Of a stretch of DNA of 64,000 bases, positions 61,751-64,000 are shown in pieces. This stretch comes from Bacteroidota bacterium (GTDB lineage: Bacteria; Bacteroidota; Bacteroidia; 2-12-FULL-35-15), in assembly GCA_016722565.1 (NCBI GenBank), contig JADKIU010000001.1, positions 1,116,001-1,180,000 on the forward strand. The letters are read 5' to 3'. The notes under the pieces were generated by a model. That model ran no database searches. It was not told where the DNA came from and saw nothing but the letters and a program-made list of their open reading frames with translations. Every line of letters starts with the position of its first letter. Position 1 is the first letter of the stretch. The translations under genes and the position numbers were made by a program.

Positions 61751-62371
61751 ATGATTAATAGCATCAAAACTTATTTCCTTTTATTGTTTATACTCATTTG
61801 CAGTATCTCTGTTGCACAAACGGATACAACCCCGGTGCGCGGCACTATAAAAATTGCAAAGGCTAAAGATGGAGAAGTATATGTGAAAGCGGTATGCAAA
61901 TTTAATATGTACAACGTTGCTGGTGGAAAAGGTGCTTGGGAAAGTGTGGATAAATACCAGCCATTTCCTATTGTAGAAGGATATGCTTATCCTTTTAATT
62001 ACAATAAATATTTTAATGATTGCTTTAGCAAAAAGGTAATTGAACTGAAAGGGAAGGAGAAAGATACGGTTGTGATGGAAGTGAAAATATTGGAGAACGG
62101 CAAAGTGTATATTAAAGATAAAAGTCCGACCATGATGGTAAAAGGTGTACCTGCTACTTATGATAATAAAACGGGTACGTATGAATTAAATAATTTGCAT
62201 TTAAATTGTTTGAAGTTTTTAAAACAAATTGATAGATGGATTCCGGGTTATATTATTCTTCCTAAAAAGGATAAATACAGAGGCGAGGTGGTGATTAAAC
62301 CCAACAAAAAAAATGTAGATGTGGTAGGTACCGTTACTGTTTACTTTTCCTATACTCCGTTTGAGGAATAA
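61751..62371 (+). CDS. secreted protein, diverged TonB-C relative
   Basis: 206 residues from ATG 61751, which starts a clear signal peptide (MINSIKTYFLLLFILICSI); in-frame ATGs at 61688 and 61739 fall in or right after a palindromic repeat. After SVAQ it has TDTTPVRGTIKIAKAKDGE, matching the GTIKVKKV motif of the two TonB-C proteins, and its end has LKQIDRWIPGYI followed by VVGTVTVYFSYTPFEE, which aligns in pattern with SIMPKWTPG and the terminal strand of TonB-C. I take it as a diverged third member of that family. The middle (FNYNKYFNDCFSKKVIELKG) is unrelated. It ends 46 bases before the membrane spermidine-synthase-like gene. Confidence 0.7.
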   Translation: MINSIKTYFLLLFILICSISVAQTDTTPVRGTIKIAKAKDGEVYVKAVCKFNMYNVAGGKGAWESVDKYQPFPIVEGYAYPFNYNKYFNDCFSKKVIELKGKEKDTVVMEVKILENGKVYIKDKSPTMMVKGVPATYDNKTGTYELNNLHLNCLKFLKQIDRWIPGYIILPKKDKYRGEVVIKPNKKNVDVVGTVTVYFSYTPFEE

Positions 62372-62403
62372 ATTTGTTCCATTTCTCTGTACCTTTTTTT
62401 CTC

Positions 62404-62411
62404 TATCTTTG
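62404..62411 (+). promoter_or_regulatory. -7 box (TATCTTTG) six bases before a start codon
   Basis: Perfect consensus ending six bases before the ATG at 62418; implies a leaderless or nearly leaderless transcript and excludes an in-frame upstream start. Confidence 0.55.
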
Positions 62412-62417
62412 CTCTGT

Positions 62418-63950
62418 ATGCAAATTTTCAAAAACAAGAATTTTTATTTTTTGCTTTCATTTATTGAAGGTGGTTCTGTAATGGCGGCCGAATTACTAGG
62501 TGCAAAAATGTTGGCCCCATATTTTGGCTCCTCGTTGTATGTATGGGCAAGTGTTTTAGCCATTACTTTAGGCGGTTTGGCTGTTGGGTATTATGCCGGT
62601 GGAATCGTTTCCTACAAAAGTAAAAATCCGCTTACTTTATTTTATGTTTTATTAGCCGCTGCCGCATTTACGGTTTTGATGCCGTTCTCTTCAAAAATGA
62701 TTCTGTGGGTTGTTGGTTCACATAGTTTAATTCCTTCTGTAATTGTTTCTGCTTCTTGTATTTTATTTCCACCCGTTTTTATGATGGGAATGGTATCTCC
62801 ATTAATTATTCGTGCAATTACAGTTGATGTAGAGCAATCCGGAAGGGCTGCCGGTGCCATTTATGCGGTCTCTACTGTAGGTGGTATTCTTGCAACGTTT
62901 ACGTTTGGATTTTATATTATTCCAAATTTCGGTTTAACATTGCCCGCGATACTAACGGGTATTGTATTAGGAATTATTCCACTTTTTGTTATTATCAAAC
63001 AAAAACAAATTGCTAAAGCAGCAGGTTTTTTTTTGCTGTGTGTTTGGGCTATTTCGATAGCGTCTCAAAGTTTTTCATCGAATATTAAACGTGTATATGC
63101 AGAAGAAGGCTTGCTCGGGCAGGTTGCTGTTTTAGATTATCCGCATTACAATAAAGATACTGTTTTGGATGGTTACAGTCGTTGGCTATTTGTTAACCGT
63201 GTTTCACAAACGATGTATGATTCATTGGCGGATGAAACAAATGGTGAAGAAAAATATTTCACCTATGTGTATCGTATCTCTGATTATGTAGATTCATTTC
63301 CGAAAGCCTCTAAATCTTTGTTAATCGGTTTAGGTGGTGGGAGTGTTGCTAAGAAATTAATCGAAAAAGGATTTGATGTGGATGTTTGTGAACTTGATCA
63401 ACGCATTGCAGATGTTGCTAGAGAGTATTTTTATTTGAGTCCGAAAGTAAACATCAAGGTGGATGATGGCAGACATTTTATAAGAAACTGCAAAAAAAAA
63501 TACGATATTATTGTGTTGGATATGTTCAAAGGAGAAGATCCACCGAACCATGTATTTACAATTGAGTCTTTAACTGCTTTAAAAGAAATGTTAAATCCTG
63601 ATGGAATTATATTTGTAAATAGTTTGGGTTATTTTGAAGGGAGTATTGGTAAGTCGATGCGTTCGGTTTATAAAACATTTCAAGCAGCCGGATTTAATGT
63701 TAAAGCATTAACAACCGATCCCAATCCTGATCAACGTAATATTTTATTTTATGCATCAACAGGTGCAATTCAATCCCATCCGGATTTTATTGATGAAAAG
63801 AATATGGATTTAAAAGATGCAGTTGTTTTAAAAGATGAATATCCTGTATTGGATATTCTGAATGCAGAGGCTGCGCAGCGTTGGAGAGTGATGGCGATTC
63901 AAAGTTTTAATGTGGATCCGAATCAGCGGGTATTGCCGATTTTCGAATAG
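62418..63950 (+). CDS. membrane-fused spermidine synthase-like protein
   Basis: 510 residues. The N-terminal half (about 1-220) has seven hydrophobic helices with IEGGSVMAAELLGAKMLAPYFG and GGLAVGYYAGG, typical of the membrane module fused to polyamine synthases. The C-terminal half (about 235-490) is a spermidine synthase fold: LLIGLGGGSVAKKLIEKGFD (SAM/dcSAM-binding), CELDQRIADVAREYF, VDDGRHFI and LDMFKGEDPPNHVFT. The aspartate pair around VDDG and LDMFKGEDP fits the catalytic loop, though the usual DSTDP wording is altered. The enzyme may transfer an aminopropyl group, or a related one, to a membrane-associated acceptor. A possible terminator follows at 63975. Confidence 0.87.
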   Translation: MQIFKNKNFYFLLSFIEGGSVMAAELLGAKMLAPYFGSSLYVWASVLAITLGGLAVGYYAGGIVSYKSKNPLTLFYVLLAAAAFTVLMPFSSKMILWVVGSHSLIPSVIVSASCILFPPVFMMGMVSPLIIRAITVDVEQSGRAAGAIYAVSTVGGILATFTFGFYIIPNFGLTLPAILTGIVLGIIPLFVIIKQKQIAKAAGFFLLCVWAISIASQSFSSNIKRVYAEEGLLGQVAVLDYPHYNKDTVLDGYSRWLFVNRVSQTMYDSLADETNGEEKYFTYVYRISDYVDSFPKASKSLLIGLGGGSVAKKLIEKGFDVDVCELDQRIADVAREYFYLSPKVNIKVDDGRHFIRNCKKKYDIIVLDMFKGEDPPNHVFTIESLTALKEMLNPDGIIFVNSLGYFEGSIGKSMRSVYKTFQAAGFNVKALTTDPNPDQRNILFYASTGAIQSHPDFIDEKNMDLKDAVVLKDEYPVLDILNAEAAQRWRVMAIQSFNVDPNQRVLPIFE

Positions 63951-63974
63951 CCCTTTTTTTATAATCCAACAACA

Positions 63975-64000
63975 AATCCAACTCTAAAAATTGGATTTTG
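63975..64000 (+). terminator. probable intrinsic terminator cut by the window edge
   Basis: AATCCAA (63975-63981) pairs with TTGGATT (63991-63997), then TTT; it starts 25 bases after the stop of the membrane protein gene. Confidence 0.6.

Overview
The window reads as chromosomal DNA of a low-GC member of the Bacteroidota, probably a gliding or biofilm-forming aquatic or soil lineage (Flavobacteriales or Chitinophagales-like; the sequence does not settle which). The evidence is type IX secretion (T9SS) C-terminal domains on five large secreted proteins, a TonB-dependent receptor with a carboxypeptidase-regulatory plug extension, DoxX/MauE-thioredoxin and LemA/TPM proteins typical of the phylum, almost no Shine-Dalgarno sequences, and many -7 boxes of the Bacteroidota form TAnnTTTG. 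No rRNA, tRNA, CRISPR array, insertion sequence or phage gene was seen. The density is ordinary for a core chromosome, with short intergenic repeats of the kind scattered through Bacteroidota genomes.

Layout. 1-2478: 3'-truncated TonB-dependent receptor. 2671-10083: a lipid-modification cluster with a GPH-family transporter, two cyclopropane-synthase-type methyltransferases, a frameshifted DUF1365 gene, an FAD oxidoreductase, a DUF1295 membrane protein and a fatty-acid desaturase. 10203-12915: a stress operon (tandem universal stress protein, CPA2 antiporter, MiaE). 13009-18107: an acyl-CoA thioesterase, a secreted orphan and a CapD/FlaA1-type polysaccharide enzyme, divergent from two glycosyltransferases. 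18147-21416: gcvT, a DUF6176 protein, comB and a zinc phospholipase/S1-P1-like secreted enzyme. 21635-29065: a T9SS CotH protein, a compact ECF sigma / membrane anti-sigma candidate / Spy-like sensor operon, a luciferase-like oxidoreductase, a WD40 protein and a T9SS chitinase. 29455-36337: htpG, lemA with two TPM-domain genes, a DoxX-thioredoxin fusion, small envelope proteins and a TerB-DnaJ protein.

36455-54813 is the secretion-rich part: two consecutive T9SS type B proteins (one of 1763 residues with seven exact-length 249-bp tandem repeats), a GNAT/FemAB-like acyltransferase, a DUF885 metallopeptidase, an OmpA-like protein, a prolyl oligopeptidase with a PD40 partner, and a peptide-N-glycosidase F-like protein whose N-terminal domain is interrupted by a LamG-containing insert. 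54959-63950 carries an outer-membrane barrel, a lipoprotein, fumarylacetoacetase, a five-gene set built around an ECF sigma factor (two secreted TonB-C proteins, sigma, a 569-residue single-pass protein, a diverged TonB-C relative), and a membrane-fused spermidine synthase-like protein.

The strongest candidates for a little-described system are the lipid cluster (two methyltransferases with desaturase and FAD enzyme, suggesting branched, cyclopropane or furan fatty acids), the TonB-C/ECF-sigma set, and the insert-bearing PNGase F-like exoenzyme. All family assignments were made by eye from the protein sequences; no database search was run.
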